From Flavobacteriaceae bacterium (GTDB taxonomy: Bacteria > Bacteroidota > Bacteroidia > Flavobacteriales > Flavobacteriaceae): a DNA stretch of 62,296 nt. Made by a program: the position numbers and the translations under genes. How positions within the stretch are numbered: position 1 is the stretch's first letter; each line of letters starts with the position of its first letter. Shown piece after piece: positions 1-9,393 of the stretch. The stretch is from the NCBI GenBank assembly GCA_029938265.1, contig JAOZVI010000003.1, forward strand, positions 1-62,296, in the 5' to 3' direction. The notes under the pieces are model-generated. The model was not told the origin of the DNA, made no database searches, and worked only from the letters and a program-made list of their open reading frames with translations.

Positions 1-33
1 ATCAAAGCCTTTTTTTATTTCGTCACTTCTCAT
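1..33 (-). CDS. ilvD: Dihydroxy-acid dehydratase, first 11 codons (cut by left edge)
   Basis: Reading leftwards from an ATG at position 33 gives MRSDEIKKGFD before the window ends. This matches the usual IlvD start, where an RS(D/N)xxKxG segment precedes the RAPHRSL motif. IlvD dehydrates dihydroxy acids in isoleucine and valine synthesis, the step after IlvC, and its neighbours here are leuA and ilvBNC. Only 11 residues are visible, so the call rests on this short match plus context. Confidence 0.6.
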   Translation of the reverse strand, partial: MRSDEIKKGFD

Positions 34-129
34 TTTAGCTCAATTTAATTGTAAACTTTATAGTTATTTTGTTTTTATATTTACCTATTTTTTTCATAAA
101 ATTCGTGGTAGAACTAAAAAATTAAGAGG

Positions 130-137
130 CAAATGTA
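130..137 (-). promoter_or_regulatory. Candidate -7 box for ilvD
   Basis: The minus strand reads TACATTTG, fitting the Bacteroidota -7 consensus TAnnTTTG, about 95 bases upstream of the ilvD start. No convincing -33 TTTG was seen at the right distance, so this is a weak prediction. Confidence 0.3.
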
Positions 138-218
138 TGATATTTTTTACTTTTGGATGCCGTATTATGTTCTGTATCATTACTATTAATCTGGATAATA
201 TCTCAACTCATTTTATCT

Positions 219-941
219 TTAAACTTTATTGTAAACTTCTTTAAAAGGAATTCGAAATCTTTCACCATAAACTCCTTCTGGCATACGAATACCACAAGAA
301 ATAATCATATTTATTTCAACTTTTCTTGGTAATTTCAAAGCTTTTTTAACTCTTAATGAATCAAAACCTTCCATAGGGCATGTATCATAATTGATATCGG
401 CCATGCTCAGCATAAAAGTTTGTGCAGCTAAACCGGCACTTTTATGTGCTACGATTCGCATATCGCTATTTTTCACTTGCCTGTAAATAGGGCGAAAAAA
501 ACCGATCAACCAAAAAAACACATATTTGAAAAGGCCAAATATTCCCAGAACATCAAAGTAATTTAGAGGGATTAATTTTTTGTAATAATAAATTGCAAAT
601 TTTTCTCTAGAACTATAATTTTCAGGTTTTTTATTTCTAAAAGATCTTTTGATAAATTTGAGATTAGCATTAGCTCTTTTCTTCCAAAGATCCTTTCTAA
701 CAATGATAACCACCATTTGTTTTGCAGTTTTAGCTGCTGGCTGATCAAAGCTTGCAATTGAAATTTTCTTTAAGATATTGGAAGATGTAATATGATAAAA
801 TTCCCATAATTGCATATTGCTGCTATTAGGAGCAAGGGTTGCTTGTTCAATACATTTTTTAACTTTTTGTGTATCAATTTCTTTATCAGGATCAAATTTT
901 CTTACTGATCTACGGTAGTTGATTGCTTGAGTCAAATTCAT
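219..941 (-). CDS. Nitroreductase family protein
   Basis: A 240-residue flavoprotein-type nitroreductase. The N-terminal RRSVRKF (about residues 10-16), the APNSSNMQLWEF segment (about 37-48) and PMEGF (about 190-194) are FMN-binding landmarks of the family, which reduces nitro compounds, quinones or enones with NAD(P)H. A hydrophobic stretch around residues 128-150 probably lines the dimer or substrate channel rather than spanning a membrane. It lies between leuA and ilvD on the same strand but with gaps of 144 and 185 bases, so joint transcription is possible, not shown. The physiological substrate cannot be told. Confidence 0.88.
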   Translation of the reverse strand: MNLTQAINYRRSVRKFDPDKEIDTQKVKKCIEQATLAPNSSNMQLWEFYHITSSNILKKISIASFDQPAAKTAKQMVVIIVRKDLWKKRANANLKFIKRSFRNKKPENYSSREKFAIYYYKKLIPLNYFDVLGIFGLFKYVFFWLIGFFRPIYRQVKNSDMRIVAHKSAGLAAQTFMLSMADINYDTCPMEGFDSLRVKKALKLPRKVEINMIISCGIRMPEGVYGERFRIPFKEVYNKV

Positions 942-1085
942 TTTTTGATTTTCTTATAAAGTTACAAAAACCAAAAAAGAGTGAAAGTGAATTGTTATTA
1001 ATTCTCTCAAACTCTTTTTTAACGAACAAACATTAATGGAAGTTTATTTATTCAATATTATTAGTTACAAGTTTCAATTTTAAGT

Positions 1086-2264
1086 TTAGGCTGATACTTT
1101 TCTTGACATAAAAATCTTACTATTGTCAATAATTTGGTGAATATCATCATCGTTGACCTCTTTTTTAATATCAGCATAATTTAGAAATTGAGGATATACA
1201 ATATCCAATTGATCTTTGGTCAATTCATAACCAATATTTTTGGCTCTGTAAGCTAAAGCAGCTCTTCCGCTACGTGCTGTAAGAACGATCAAAGATTCTG
1301 TTAAACCAATATCCAAAGGATTTATAATCTCATAAGTTTGTCGGTTTTTAATCACTCCATCCTGGTGAATACCTGAACTGTGGGCAAAAGCATTTTCACC
1401 AACTACAGCTTTATTAGGCTGAACAGATATGCCCATACTTTGTTGTACCAACTGACTTGTGCTGTGTAATAATTTAGTATTGATATTGGTATCCAAATTT
1501 AAATAAGGATGTTGTTTCATGATCATAACTACTTCTTCTAAGGCAGTATTTCCTGCACGTTCACCAATACCATTAATCGTACATTCAATTTGACGAGCTC
1601 CATTTTGAACTCCTGCAATTGAATTAGCAGTTGCTAAACCTAAATCATTATGACAATGGCATGATAAGGTTACATTTTCAATTCCTTTTACATTCTCTTT
1701 TAAATATTTGATTTTTGCGCCGTATTCTTCGGGTAAGCAATAACCAGTAGTATCAGGTATATTTAAAACTGTAGCACCTACTTTTATCACTTCTTCGCAT
1801 ACTTTGGCTAAAAATTCATTATCAGTTCTGCCTGCATCTTCTGCATAAAACTCTACATCATCAACAAAAGATTTGGCATAAGCTACAGCGTCTATTGCTC
1901 TTTCAATGATCTGTTCACGTGTTGAATTGAATTTATGTTTAATATGAGAATCAGATGTGCCAATTCCGGTATGAATTCTTGGTTTTACAGCATATTGTAA
2001 AGCTTGAGCTGCGGCTTCAATATCTTTTTTGTTGGCTCTAGTAAGTGCACAAACAGTAGCATTTTTTACTAATTTTGAAATTTCAACAACCGAATTGAAA
2101 TCTCCCGGACTTGATGCAGGAAAGCCTGCTTCAATAACATCAACGCCTAATAAATCTAAACGTTTTGCGATTACTAATTTTTGTTCAGTATTTAACTTAC
2201 AACCGGGTACTTGTTCGCCGTCTCTAAGTGTTGTATCAAATATTTGAACTTTATCTTTGCTCAT
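1086..2264 (-). CDS. leuA: 2-isopropylmalate synthase, short form
   Basis: Condenses acetyl-CoA with 2-ketoisovalerate, the first committed step of leucine synthesis. The TIM-barrel signature DTTLRDGEQ lies at residues 10-18, the metal-binding HCHNDLG near 201, and GERAGN near 233. The protein is 392 residues, whereas the common bacterial LeuA has about 510-520 with a C-terminal leucine-sensing domain. The chain here ends shortly after the catalytic and linker subdomains, so that regulatory domain is missing. Citramalate or homocitrate synthase is less likely from the sequence pattern and the ilv neighbours. leuB, leuC and leuD are not in the window. Confidence 0.9.
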   Translation of the reverse strand: MSKDKVQIFDTTLRDGEQVPGCKLNTEQKLVIAKRLDLLGVDVIEAGFPASSPGDFNSVVEISKLVKNATVCALTRANKKDIEAAAQALQYAVKPRIHTGIGTSDSHIKHKFNSTREQIIERAIDAVAYAKSFVDDVEFYAEDAGRTDNEFLAKVCEEVIKVGATVLNIPDTTGYCLPEEYGAKIKYLKENVKGIENVTLSCHCHNDLGLATANSIAGVQNGARQIECTINGIGERAGNTALEEVVMIMKQHPYLNLDTNINTKLLHSTSQLVQQSMGISVQPNKAVVGENAFAHSSGIHQDGVIKNRQTYEIINPLDIGLTESLIVLTARSGRAALAYRAKNIGYELTKDQLDIVYPQFLNYADIKKEVNDDDIHQIIDNSKIFMSRKVSA

Positions 2265-2294
2265 TTTAAATAATTTTTATCACTTTTGAATAAT

Positions 2295-2302
2295 CAAAAA
2301 TA
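2295..2302 (-). promoter_or_regulatory. Candidate -7 box for leuA
   Basis: The minus strand reads TATTTTTG, an exact fit to TAnnTTTG, 31 bases upstream of the leuA ATG. No clear leader peptide or terminator hairpin lies between it and leuA, in contrast to the ilvB leader. Confidence 0.4.
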
Positions 2303-2413
2303 GAAATGATAGTATTATTTAATATATTGTTATTTACTTTGTTTACTATATTCAATTAATTATTGTTATATGTAATCACTTAAATAGCAGATGTATAAAT
2401 AGATTATATTACG

Positions 2414-3952
2414 ATGTCTATGGTAAAAAAAGATATACTTTTTTTGTTGATAAAGTCATTAACGAAATCAGAAAAGAGACAATTCAAGCTTTATGCCGGC
2501 AGATTAGGCGGAAATTCTGAAAAGAATTTCATGGCATTATTTTCTGTTTTGGATAAATTGGATGACTTTGATGAAACTATTATTTTAAAAAAAACAAATA
2601 TTAAAAAACAGCAATTATCAAATGCTAAAGCTCATTTATACAAGCAAATATTAATTAGTTTAAGGTTAAATCCAGCGCACCATAATATAAAAAACCAAAT
2701 TAGAGAACAATTAGATTTTGCAACTATTTTATACTATAAGGGATTGCATAAACAAAGTTTGAAAATTTTGGATAAAACAAAAAATTTTGCTTTACAAAAT
2801 TATGAGAATAATCTTGCTTATGAAATTGTAGAATTAGAAAAAGTAATTGAATCACAATATATTACACGTAGTATGATTACTCGAGCTGATGATCTGACAA
2901 GCCAGTCAGAGTTGTTGAGTAAAAAAACCGTATTGTTGAGTAAATTTTCAAATTTATCCTTACAACTGTATAGCTTAATGCTAAAAAAAGGATATGTTAG
3001 AAGTGACGAAGATTACGAAAAAATCAAATATTATTTTGAAACGAATCTACCAGATTATAATTTAAAAGATCTAGGATATAAAGAAAAACTTTTTTTGTAT
3101 AAAGCCTATTTGTGGTATAATTTTATAACACAACAATTTGTTTCATGTTACAGATATTCACAAAAATGGGTAGATCTATTTCATGATCAACCGCAAATGA
3201 AACAAAATAATCCTGTTTTTTATTTAAAAGGAATTAATTATTTATTAGAATCTTTATTTTTAATACAACACAGTGTAAAGTTCAAGCAAGTATTAAATTC
3301 ATTTAAAAATGAGATGGATAATCATCATCTTTTACTCAATGTTAATACAAAATCACTTGCTTCATTGATATATTATCAAAACAGAATTAATTTGTATTTT
3401 TTAGAAGGTCAATTCACCAAAGGCACAGAATTTATTCCTGAAGTTTTACAAGAAATTGAATCTTATAAACAGAAATTTGATGAACATCATATAATGGTAT
3501 TCTATTACAAAATTGCAAGCATGTATTTTGGGACTGATAATTATGAAGCTTGTATAACTTATTTAGGAAAAATAATTAACAACAAAGAGCTAAAAATGAG
3601 GGAAGACCTACTTTGTTTTAGTCGCATTTTAAATTTAGTTGCACATTATGAAGCAGGTTTTGATCAAGATTTAGATTATTTGATAAAATCTACTTATAGA
3701 TTTTTAATTAAAATGGATGATCTACATATAGTTCAACGAAAAATAATTACATTTTTAAAAGGTCTGGGGTCAATTTATCCTCACCAATTAAAAAATGCAT
3801 TTATTGAACTTTATGATGAATTGAAACCCTATGAGAATCATCCTTATGAGAAGCGATCATTTTTGTATCTGGATATCATTTCATGGCTAGAATCAAAGAT
3901 TTACAATGAACCTGTTGAAATTATTGTTCAAAAAAAAATAGGAAACAAATAA
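2414..3952 (+). CDS. Conserved protein of unknown function, helical repeat-like
   Basis: A 512-residue cytosolic protein with no signal peptide. It starts with a conserved-looking segment KSLTKSEKRQFKLYAGR (about residues 14-30) and then consists of helix pairs rich in Leu, Tyr, Phe and Lys, resembling divergent tetratricopeptide repeats. I know similar uncharacterised proteins in Bacteroidota but cannot assign a function. It is divergent from leuA (149 bases apart) and lies directly upstream of the ilv leader, yet nothing in it suggests an amino-acid biosynthetic role. A scaffold or protein-binding role is an inference from the fold only. Confidence 0.8.
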   Translation: MSMVKKDILFLLIKSLTKSEKRQFKLYAGRLGGNSEKNFMALFSVLDKLDDFDETIILKKTNIKKQQLSNAKAHLYKQILISLRLNPAHHNIKNQIREQLDFATILYYKGLHKQSLKILDKTKNFALQNYENNLAYEIVELEKVIESQYITRSMITRADDLTSQSELLSKKTVLLSKFSNLSLQLYSLMLKKGYVRSDEDYEKIKYYFETNLPDYNLKDLGYKEKLFLYKAYLWYNFITQQFVSCYRYSQKWVDLFHDQPQMKQNNPVFYLKGINYLLESLFLIQHSVKFKQVLNSFKNEMDNHHLLLNVNTKSLASLIYYQNRINLYFLEGQFTKGTEFIPEVLQEIESYKQKFDEHHIMVFYYKIASMYFGTDNYEACITYLGKIINNKELKMREDLLCFSRILNLVAHYEAGFDQDLDYLIKSTYRFLIKMDDLHIVQRKIITFLKGLGSIYPHQLKNAFIELYDELKPYENHPYEKRSFLYLDIISWLESKIYNEPVEIIVQKKIGNK

Positions 3953-3959
3953 ATTTTAA

Positions 3960-3967
3960 TATTTTTG
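3960..3967 (+). promoter_or_regulatory. Candidate -7 box for the ilv leader
   Basis: TATTTTTG fits TAnnTTTG and starts just after the stop codon of the preceding gene. It would place transcription start about 25 bases before the leader peptide ATG at 3998. A TTG at 3924-3926 is somewhat far for a -33 element, so the assignment is tentative. Confidence 0.4.
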
Positions 3968-3997
3968 TTACTTAATATCATATTAATACAGTTCAAA

Positions 3998-4060
3998 ATG
4001 AACAATTATAAAATATATTCAATTCTTATTATTTCCATTATTATGTCATTATGGGGATAA
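3998..4060 (+). CDS. Ile/Leu-rich leader peptide of the ilvBNC operon
   Basis: A 20-codon open frame with the core KIYSILIISIIM. Six of 20 residues are Ile and two are Leu, and five of the Ile sit within seven codons, as in leader peptides that sense charged tRNA. It is followed within 31 bases by a terminator hairpin and then by ilvB, whose products make isoleucine, valine and leucine. It is absent from ordinary gene calls because of its length. The peptide itself is predicted to have no other function. Expression is not proven, but composition and placement fit attenuation well. Confidence 0.7.
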   Translation: MNNYKIYSILIISIIMSLWG

Positions 4061-4120
4061 GGGTCATATATTTTTTAAATATTTTGAAATACTTCCCGTT
4101 AGATCAGGAAGTTTTTTTTT
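4053..4120 (+). promoter_or_regulatory. Transcription attenuator upstream of ilvB
   Basis: A terminator is formed by ACTTCC (4091-4096) and GGAAGT (4107-4112) with a 10-base loop and a run of nine T. The segment GGGGATAAGGG (4053-4063) overlaps the leader stop codon and can pair with CTTCCC (4092-4097) as GGGA-AG with two bulged bases. A ribosome stalled on the Ile codons would leave it free to act as antiterminator. One that reaches the stop codon would cover it and let the terminator form. The remaining 160 bases before ilvB hold no other clear structure. Confidence 0.62.
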
Positions 4121-4284
4121 ATTTTAAACTTTGTAAATAAAAGATTATAAGACTCATTAAATCAACGCTTTATATTCTTTTTATGAATATTGGATATTGT
4201 AAAGAACATTAATAATAAAAAGGTTAGAAGTATGGGACTTTTTAATTTTGGAAATTCTAAAAAAATAATAAATACATTTAGATT

Positions 4285-6018
4285 ATGGAAACTTTAACAA
4301 AAGCCAAAAAAACAACTAAGAAAGAAAAAACTTTAAAAATTAAAGGTGCTGAAGCAGTAGTAAAGAGTTTGTTGGCTGAGGGTATTGATTTGATTTACGG
4401 ATATCCTGGTGGAGCAATTATGCCTGTATATGATGAGTTCTATAAATATCAGGATAAACTCCATCATGTACTAACACGTCATGAACAAGGAGCAATACAT
4501 GCGGCTCAAGGTTATGCCAGAGTTTCGGGAAAAGTAGGTGTTGCTATTGCTACTTCAGGTCCTGGAGCAACAAATCTAATGACTGGTATTGCTGATGCGC
4601 AAATTGATTCAACACCTGTTGTTTGTATTACCGGACAAGTTGGTTCTAATCTTTTAGGAAGTGATGCATTTCAAGAAACTGATATTGTTAGTATGTCAAC
4701 TACTGTTACCAAATGGAATTATCAGATAACAAAAGCTTCTGAAATTCCAGAAGTTTTGGCTAAGGCTTTTTATATTGCTAAATCAGGTCGCCCTGGTCCG
4801 GTTTTAATTGATATTACCAAAGATGCACAATTTGGAGAATTAGATTTTGAATATAAAAAATGTAAAAAAATAAGGAGTTATAATCCTATTCCTGAAATGG
4901 ATATAACTCAGGTTTTAGCTGCGGCTGAACTGATTAATAAAGCAAAAAAACCATTTATTATTTTTGGTCAAGGTGTTATATTAGCAAATGCTGAAGAAGA
5001 GTTAAAAGAACTGATAGAAAAGGCCGATATACCAGCAGCATCAACTTTATTAGGTTTATCAGCAATACCAACTGAACATGAATTTAATATGGGAATGGTG
5101 GGTATGCACGGACATTATGCACCTAATGTTTTAACCAATGAATGCGATGTTCTCATTGCAATTGGAATGCGTTTTGACGATCGTGTGACCGGAAATTTAG
5201 AAACTTATGCCAAACAAGCCAAAGTAATTCACTTTGATATTGATCCTTCTGAGATCGATAAAAATGTTAAAACAAATGTTGCCGTTTTAGGAACTGTTAA
5301 AGAAACTTTGGCAGCTTTAAATCCGTTGATCAACTCGAATATAAATAAAAAATGGCATCAGGAATTTAAAGATTTACACAAGATTGAGCACGAGGCGATT
5401 ATTCATCCTGAAATAAATCCAACAAAGGAAAAATTAACAATGGGTGAAGTGATCAATGCAATAAATAAAGAAACTAAAGGAGAAGCAATTATTGTATCCG
5501 ATGTAGGTCAGAACCAAATGTTTGCCAGTAGATATGCTAATTTTAAGCAATCAAAAAGTGTTGTTACTTCAGGAGGTTTAGGAACAATGGGCTTCAGTTT
5601 ACCTGCTTCTGTAGGTGCAAAATTAGGAGCTCCCTCAAGAGAAGTTGTTGCAATAATTGGTGATGGAGGTTTTCAAATGACCATTCAGGAATTGGGTACA
5701 ATTATGCAAACAAAAGTACCTGTAAAGATCGTAGTTTTAAATAATGAATTTTTAGGAATGGTAAGACAATGGCAAGAAATGTTTTTTGACAAGCGTTATG
5801 CTTCTACCGTGATGACTAACCCTGATTTTATATCAATTGTTAAGGGTTATGGTATTAAAGCAAAAAGAGTTAATAAGCGTGAAAATTTATCAGTTGCTGT
5901 TTCAGAAATGATCGCTTCAAAAGATTCATATTTTTTAGAAGTTATTGTTGAAAAAGAAGGTAATGTTTTTCCAATGATACCTACAGGAGCTACAGTTTCA
6001 GATGTTAGATTAAAATAA
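4285..6018 (+). CDS. ilvB: Acetolactate synthase, large catalytic subunit
   Basis: Thiamine diphosphate enzyme that condenses two pyruvates, or pyruvate with 2-ketobutyrate, in valine/leucine and isoleucine synthesis. The 577-residue length is normal. The catalytic Glu lies in RHEQGA (about 65-70), PGATN is near residue 93, and the cofactor Mg motif GDGGF begins near 459. A Lys-rich N-terminal tail of about 20 residues precedes the catalytic core. It is the first gene after the attenuator and is followed 7 bases later by the regulatory subunit. Confidence 0.96.
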   Translation: METLTKAKKTTKKEKTLKIKGAEAVVKSLLAEGIDLIYGYPGGAIMPVYDEFYKYQDKLHHVLTRHEQGAIHAAQGYARVSGKVGVAIATSGPGATNLMTGIADAQIDSTPVVCITGQVGSNLLGSDAFQETDIVSMSTTVTKWNYQITKASEIPEVLAKAFYIAKSGRPGPVLIDITKDAQFGELDFEYKKCKKIRSYNPIPEMDITQVLAAAELINKAKKPFIIFGQGVILANAEEELKELIEKADIPAASTLLGLSAIPTEHEFNMGMVGMHGHYAPNVLTNECDVLIAIGMRFDDRVTGNLETYAKQAKVIHFDIDPSEIDKNVKTNVAVLGTVKETLAALNPLINSNINKKWHQEFKDLHKIEHEAIIHPEINPTKEKLTMGEVINAINKETKGEAIIVSDVGQNQMFASRYANFKQSKSVVTSGGLGTMGFSLPASVGAKLGAPSREVVAIIGDGGFQMTIQELGTIMQTKVPVKIVVLNNEFLGMVRQWQEMFFDKRYASTVMTNPDFISIVKGYGIKAKRVNKRENLSVAVSEMIASKDSYFLEVIVEKEGNVFPMIPTGATVSDVRLK

Positions 6019-6025
6019 ATTAAAA

Positions 6026-6550
6026 ATGAAGAAACAAATTTATACCATATCAATTTATACTGAAAATAATTTAGGATTATTAAACCGAATTTCAAGTATA
6101 TTTTTAAAAAGACATATCAATATTGAGAGTTTAACTGCATCGAGCTCAGAAATTGAAAACGTTACCAGATTAATTATCGTTGCGCATTTAACTGAAGAAA
6201 AAGTAAAGAAGGTTATTGGTCAAATTGAAAAGCAAATTGAGGTGATCAAAGCTTATTACCATACAAATGAAGAATCAATTTATATTCAATCTGCTTTGTT
6301 TAAAATTAAATCGAACCTTCTTTTTGATGAGCGTCAGATACAAAATATAATTAAAAACAGTAATGCACAGATTGTAACGGTTTCACCTGAATTTTTTGTG
6401 ATTGAAAAATCAGGAAGAAAAGAAGAAATAGATGCTCTTTATGATGAATTACTACCGTTTGGAATTATGCAATTTGTTAGATCTGGAAGAATTTCAGTAA
6501 CGAAAGAAGAAATGAAAATTTCAGAATTATTAAAAAAACAATTAAATTAA
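6026..6550 (+). CDS. ilvN: Acetolactate synthase, small regulatory subunit
   Basis: A 174-residue partner of IlvB that usually mediates feedback inhibition by valine. The N-terminal ACT domain is clear (residues 3-78: [16 protein letters not shown] and HINIESLTA). A second small domain follows, as in the longer bacterial form also called IlvH. It sits 7 bases after ilvB and 10 before ilvC, so the three are one operon. Confidence 0.94.
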   Translation: MKKQIYTISIYTENNLGLLNRISSIFLKRHINIESLTASSSEIENVTRLIIVAHLTEEKVKKVIGQIEKQIEVIKAYYHTNEESIYIQSALFKIKSNLLFDERQIQNIIKNSNAQIVTVSPEFFVIEKSGRKEEIDALYDELLPFGIMQFVRSGRISVTKEEMKISELLKKQLN

Positions 6551-6560
6551 AATACAAATA

Positions 6561-8036
6561 ATGACAAATTATTTTAATACACTTTCGCTAAGAGAACAAT
6601 TAGCACAGCTTGGAAAATGTAGATTTATGGATTCTTCAGAGTTCAGTGATGGGGTTTTAATCTTAAAAGGGAAGAAAGTCGTAATCGTTGGTTGTGGAGC
6701 ACAAGGTTTGAATCAAGGATTAAATATGCGTGATTCAGGTTTGGATATTTCTTATACGCTTCGCGAAAGCGCTATTAAAGAAAAACGCCAATCTTATAAG
6801 AACGCAACTGAAAATGGTTTTGAGGTTGGTACTTATAAAGAAATGATCCCTACTGCCGATTTGGTAATTAATCTAACACCCGATAAGCAGCATACTTCTG
6901 TAATCAATGCCGTAATGCCTTTGATGAAAAATGACGCTACTTTATCCTATTCACATGGATTTAATATTGTTGAAGAAGGTATGCAAGTTCGTGATGATTT
7001 AACTGTGATTATGGTGGCGCCAAAATCGCCAGGGTCTGAAGTTAGAGAAGAATATAAACGTGGATTTGGAGTGCCAACATTAATTGCGGTACATCCTGAG
7101 AATGATCCGAAAGGCACTGGATTAGAACAAGCAAAAGCTTATGCTGTTGCTACCGGAGGGAATAAAGCAGGAGTTTTAGAATCATCTTTTGTAGCTGAGG
7201 TAAAATCTGATCTTATGGGCGAACAAACTATCTTATGTGGTGTTCTTCAAACTGGATCTATCTTGAGTTTTGATAAAATGATTGAGAAGGGAATTGAACC
7301 AGAATATGCTGCCAATTTGATACAATATGGATGGGAAACCATCACTGAAGCTTTAAAACATGGTGGAGTTACTAATATGATGGACAGACTTTCCAACCCT
7401 GCTAAAATAAAAGCGTATGAACTTTCGGAAGAATTAAAAGATATTATGCGACCATTGTTCCAAAAACATATGGATGATATCATGTCTGGAGAGTTTTCTA
7501 AAACTATGATGAAAGATTGGGCTAATGATGATAAAGATCTGTTAAATTGGAGGGCTGCTACATCCGAAACAGATTTTGAAAAAACAACAGCTACAGAACG
7601 GGAAATTCCTGAACAGGAATATTTTGACAATGGTGTTTTATTGGTTGCTTTTGTAAGAGCCGGTGTAGAATTGGCTTTCGAAACGATGACTGATTCTGGA
7701 ATTATAGATGAATCGGCTTATTATGAATCGCTTCATGAAACTCCACTTATAGCAAATACGATTGCTCGTAAGAAATTATACGAAATGAACCGTACGATTT
7801 CTGACACAGCAGAGTATGGTTGCTATTTATTTGATCATGCCTGCAAACCACTATTGGGTGATTTCATGAAGGATATTGATACTGACGTAATTGGAAAAAA
7901 ATATGGTGAGGAGAAAGATAATAATATTGATAATCAAACATTAATAGCTGTTAATGAGCAAATTCGTTATCATCCGATAGAAATTATTGGTTACGAGCTT
8001 AGAGAATCGATGACTGCCATGACAAAACTTGATTAA
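6561..8036 (+). CDS. ilvC: Ketol-acid reductoisomerase, class II (long form)
   Basis: Converts acetolactate and acetohydroxybutyrate to dihydroxy acids with NADPH and Mg. At 491 residues it is the long, E. coli-type class II enzyme with two knotted C-terminal domains. The dinucleotide motif [10 protein letters not shown] begins near residue 45, and the following loop [11 protein letters not shown] is rich in basic residues, which suggests NADPH rather than NADH. Third gene of the ilvBNC operon, followed by a strong terminator. Confidence 0.96.
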   Translation: MTNYFNTLSLREQLAQLGKCRFMDSSEFSDGVLILKGKKVVIVGCGAQGLNQGLNMRDSGLDISYTLRESAIKEKRQSYKNATENGFEVGTYKEMIPTADLVINLTPDKQHTSVINAVMPLMKNDATLSYSHGFNIVEEGMQVRDDLTVIMVAPKSPGSEVREEYKRGFGVPTLIAVHPENDPKGTGLEQAKAYAVATGGNKAGVLESSFVAEVKSDLMGEQTILCGVLQTGSILSFDKMIEKGIEPEYAANLIQYGWETITEALKHGGVTNMMDRLSNPAKIKAYELSEELKDIMRPLFQKHMDDIMSGEFSKTMMKDWANDDKDLLNWRAATSETDFEKTTATEREIPEQEYFDNGVLLVAFVRAGVELAFETMTDSGIIDESAYYESLHETPLIANTIARKKLYEMNRTISDTAEYGCYLFDHACKPLLGDFMKDIDTDVIGKKYGEEKDNNIDNQTLIAVNEQIRYHPIEIIGYELRESMTAMTKLD

Positions 8037-8072
8037 TATTGAAATAGGTATAATCAAATAATTATATTGCTT

Positions 8073-8112
8073 CCATCGGTTTCTAAATTTTGATACCGAT
8101 GGTTTTTATTTT
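8073..8112 (+). terminator. Terminator of ilvBNC
   Basis: CCATCGGT (8073-8080) pairs perfectly with ACCGATGG (8095-8102), followed by a T-rich tract. It lies 37 bases after the ilvC stop and closes the operon. Confidence 0.88.
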
Positions 8113-8263
8113 ATGAATATTAAGATTTGTAATTGATATAGGATTAAGTTAAATAATCAAAAATCAACTAAACATCAATGATTTGGTAAAATATACACCA
8201 TTGATAAAGAGGTCTTATTTTTCAGAAAAATTAAAAAAATTAATGTGTTTAATAAAGATAATA

Positions 8264-8467
8264 ATGAAATTTAGTATTACCCCAATCTATGTTCCTACAG
8301 GGAAAAGGGATGTCTGAGTGAGGCCTCATTTAAGATTTGTTGCATCGGTTGCAAGATATAATGATTTTGCAAAAGAAACAATGTATTCTCCTTATCTCGA
8401 ATTTACCGGACCTAAACAATGGGGCTATTATTTTGGTGTAAAAGCTGAATGGTGGGTGTGGAATTGA
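8264..8467 (+). pseudogene. Remnant of a maltoporin-like outer membrane sugar porin
   Basis: The frame from 8264 reads KFSITPIYVPTGKRDV, a TGA stop, then VRPHLRFVASVARYNDF and ends WGYYFGVKAEWWVWN. This resembles the last strands of LamB-type maltoporins: the GKRDxxxRPxLR strand and an aromatic C-terminus. The stop falls where an aromatic residue is expected, so TGG to TGA is the likely change. About five sixths of the gene is missing upstream, where 8113-8263 shows nothing recognisable. It is a decayed gene, not a functional porin. Confidence 0.75.
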
Positions 8468-8474
8468 CGTTTGA

Positions 8475-9161
8475 TTATTTCACTATATCCCATATAACAT
8501 CTTCAGGTACAGAAGCTGACAACATTATATTTTCTTTTTTTACAGGGTGTATAAATTCAATTTTTCTGGCATGAAGATGAATTCCACCATTTTTATTGCT
8601 TCGGTTGAAACCGTATTTTAAGTCTCCTTTTATAGGTGAGCCAATATTTGCCAATTGGCATCTAATTTGATGATGCCTGCCGGTTTCCAGATCAATTTCT
8701 AACAAAGTATAATGATCACTTTTATTGATGATCTTATAATGTAAAACAGCTTTTTTACTATCTTTTATTTCTTTGGAATATGCAGTTGATTTATTGTTTT
8801 TTGAGTTCTTTTTTAAATAATTGATCAAAGTATCCTGTTGCTTAGTGGGAGGGGTTTTTACCACTGCCCAGTATGTTTTTTTTATTGTTTTTTCTCTAAG
8901 CATTTTATTGAGTCTTTCTAATGCCTTTGATGTTCTTGCAAAAATGAGAATACCACTTGTCGGACGGTCCAATCGATGCACTACACCCAAAAACACCTTA
9001 CCAGGTTTATTGTATTTATCGGCAATATATTCTTTTACAACTTCACTCAAAGGTTTGTCGCCTGTTTTGTCGCCTTGAACAATATCCCCAACCCGTTTGT
9101 TGATAACAATAATATGATTGTCTTCAAATAATACTTGCAGATTGTCTTTTGTGCTATGCAT
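8475..9161 (-). CDS. RluA-family RNA pseudouridine synthase
   Basis: Isomerises uridine to pseudouridine in rRNA or tRNA. The catalytic Asp lies in HRLDRPTSG (about residues 63-71), and GRHHQIRCQL near 164-173 is the second family motif. At 228 residues it is a single-domain enzyme without an S4 domain, so it is closer to the RluA type than to RluC or RluD. The exact target nucleotide cannot be inferred. It ends 7 bases from the maltoporin remnant and stands alone. Confidence 0.9.
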   Translation of the reverse strand: MHSTKDNLQVLFEDNHIIVINKRVGDIVQGDKTGDKPLSEVVKEYIADKYNKPGKVFLGVVHRLDRPTSGILIFARTSKALERLNKMLREKTIKKTYWAVVKTPPTKQQDTLINYLKKNSKNNKSTAYSKEIKDSKKAVLHYKIINKSDHYTLLEIDLETGRHHQIRCQLANIGSPIKGDLKYGFNRSNKNGGIHLHARKIEFIHPVKKENIMLSASVPEDVIWDIVK

Positions 9162-9393
9162 ATTACAAGGTTAAAGGTGTAAAAATACAAATTTAATCAA
9201 AAAGAATTTCTTTGAACTCTGCCCTGAGGTGTCTGCTAAATTGTCATCCCCTAAAAGAGGAACCCATTAAATAAAATTAAAATTTGTGTCCTGATTGTAA
9301 CCAAAGTAGCATGGAAAATGTGTTTTATGATTAAACTTTATAGTTAAACCTTAGTCTTACTGTAGTAAAATAAGATTAACTAAAGGTCAAATT

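Noticed and set aside
53-66. Fourteen-base sequence AAACTTTATAGTTA also present at 9333-9346
   Set aside because: Two copies of an AT-rich 14-mer in 62 kb of AT-rich DNA are weak evidence, and no shared context was seen.
35-97. 20-codon frame directly before ilvD, possible leader peptide
   Set aside because: Rich in Lys rather than Ile, Val or Leu (four Ile), and no terminator hairpin lies between it and ilvD.
4232-4297. Short frame (MGLFNFGNSKK...) overlapping the ilvB start, possibly a second leader peptide
   Set aside because: It has only two Ile and two Leu, no terminator follows, and it overlaps ilvB in another frame; chance is sufficient.
8312-8320. TGA read as Trp, i.e. an alternative genetic code
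   Set aside because: It occurs only in a truncated relic. Intact genes in the window use TGG for Trp and several (for example murG) end in TGA.
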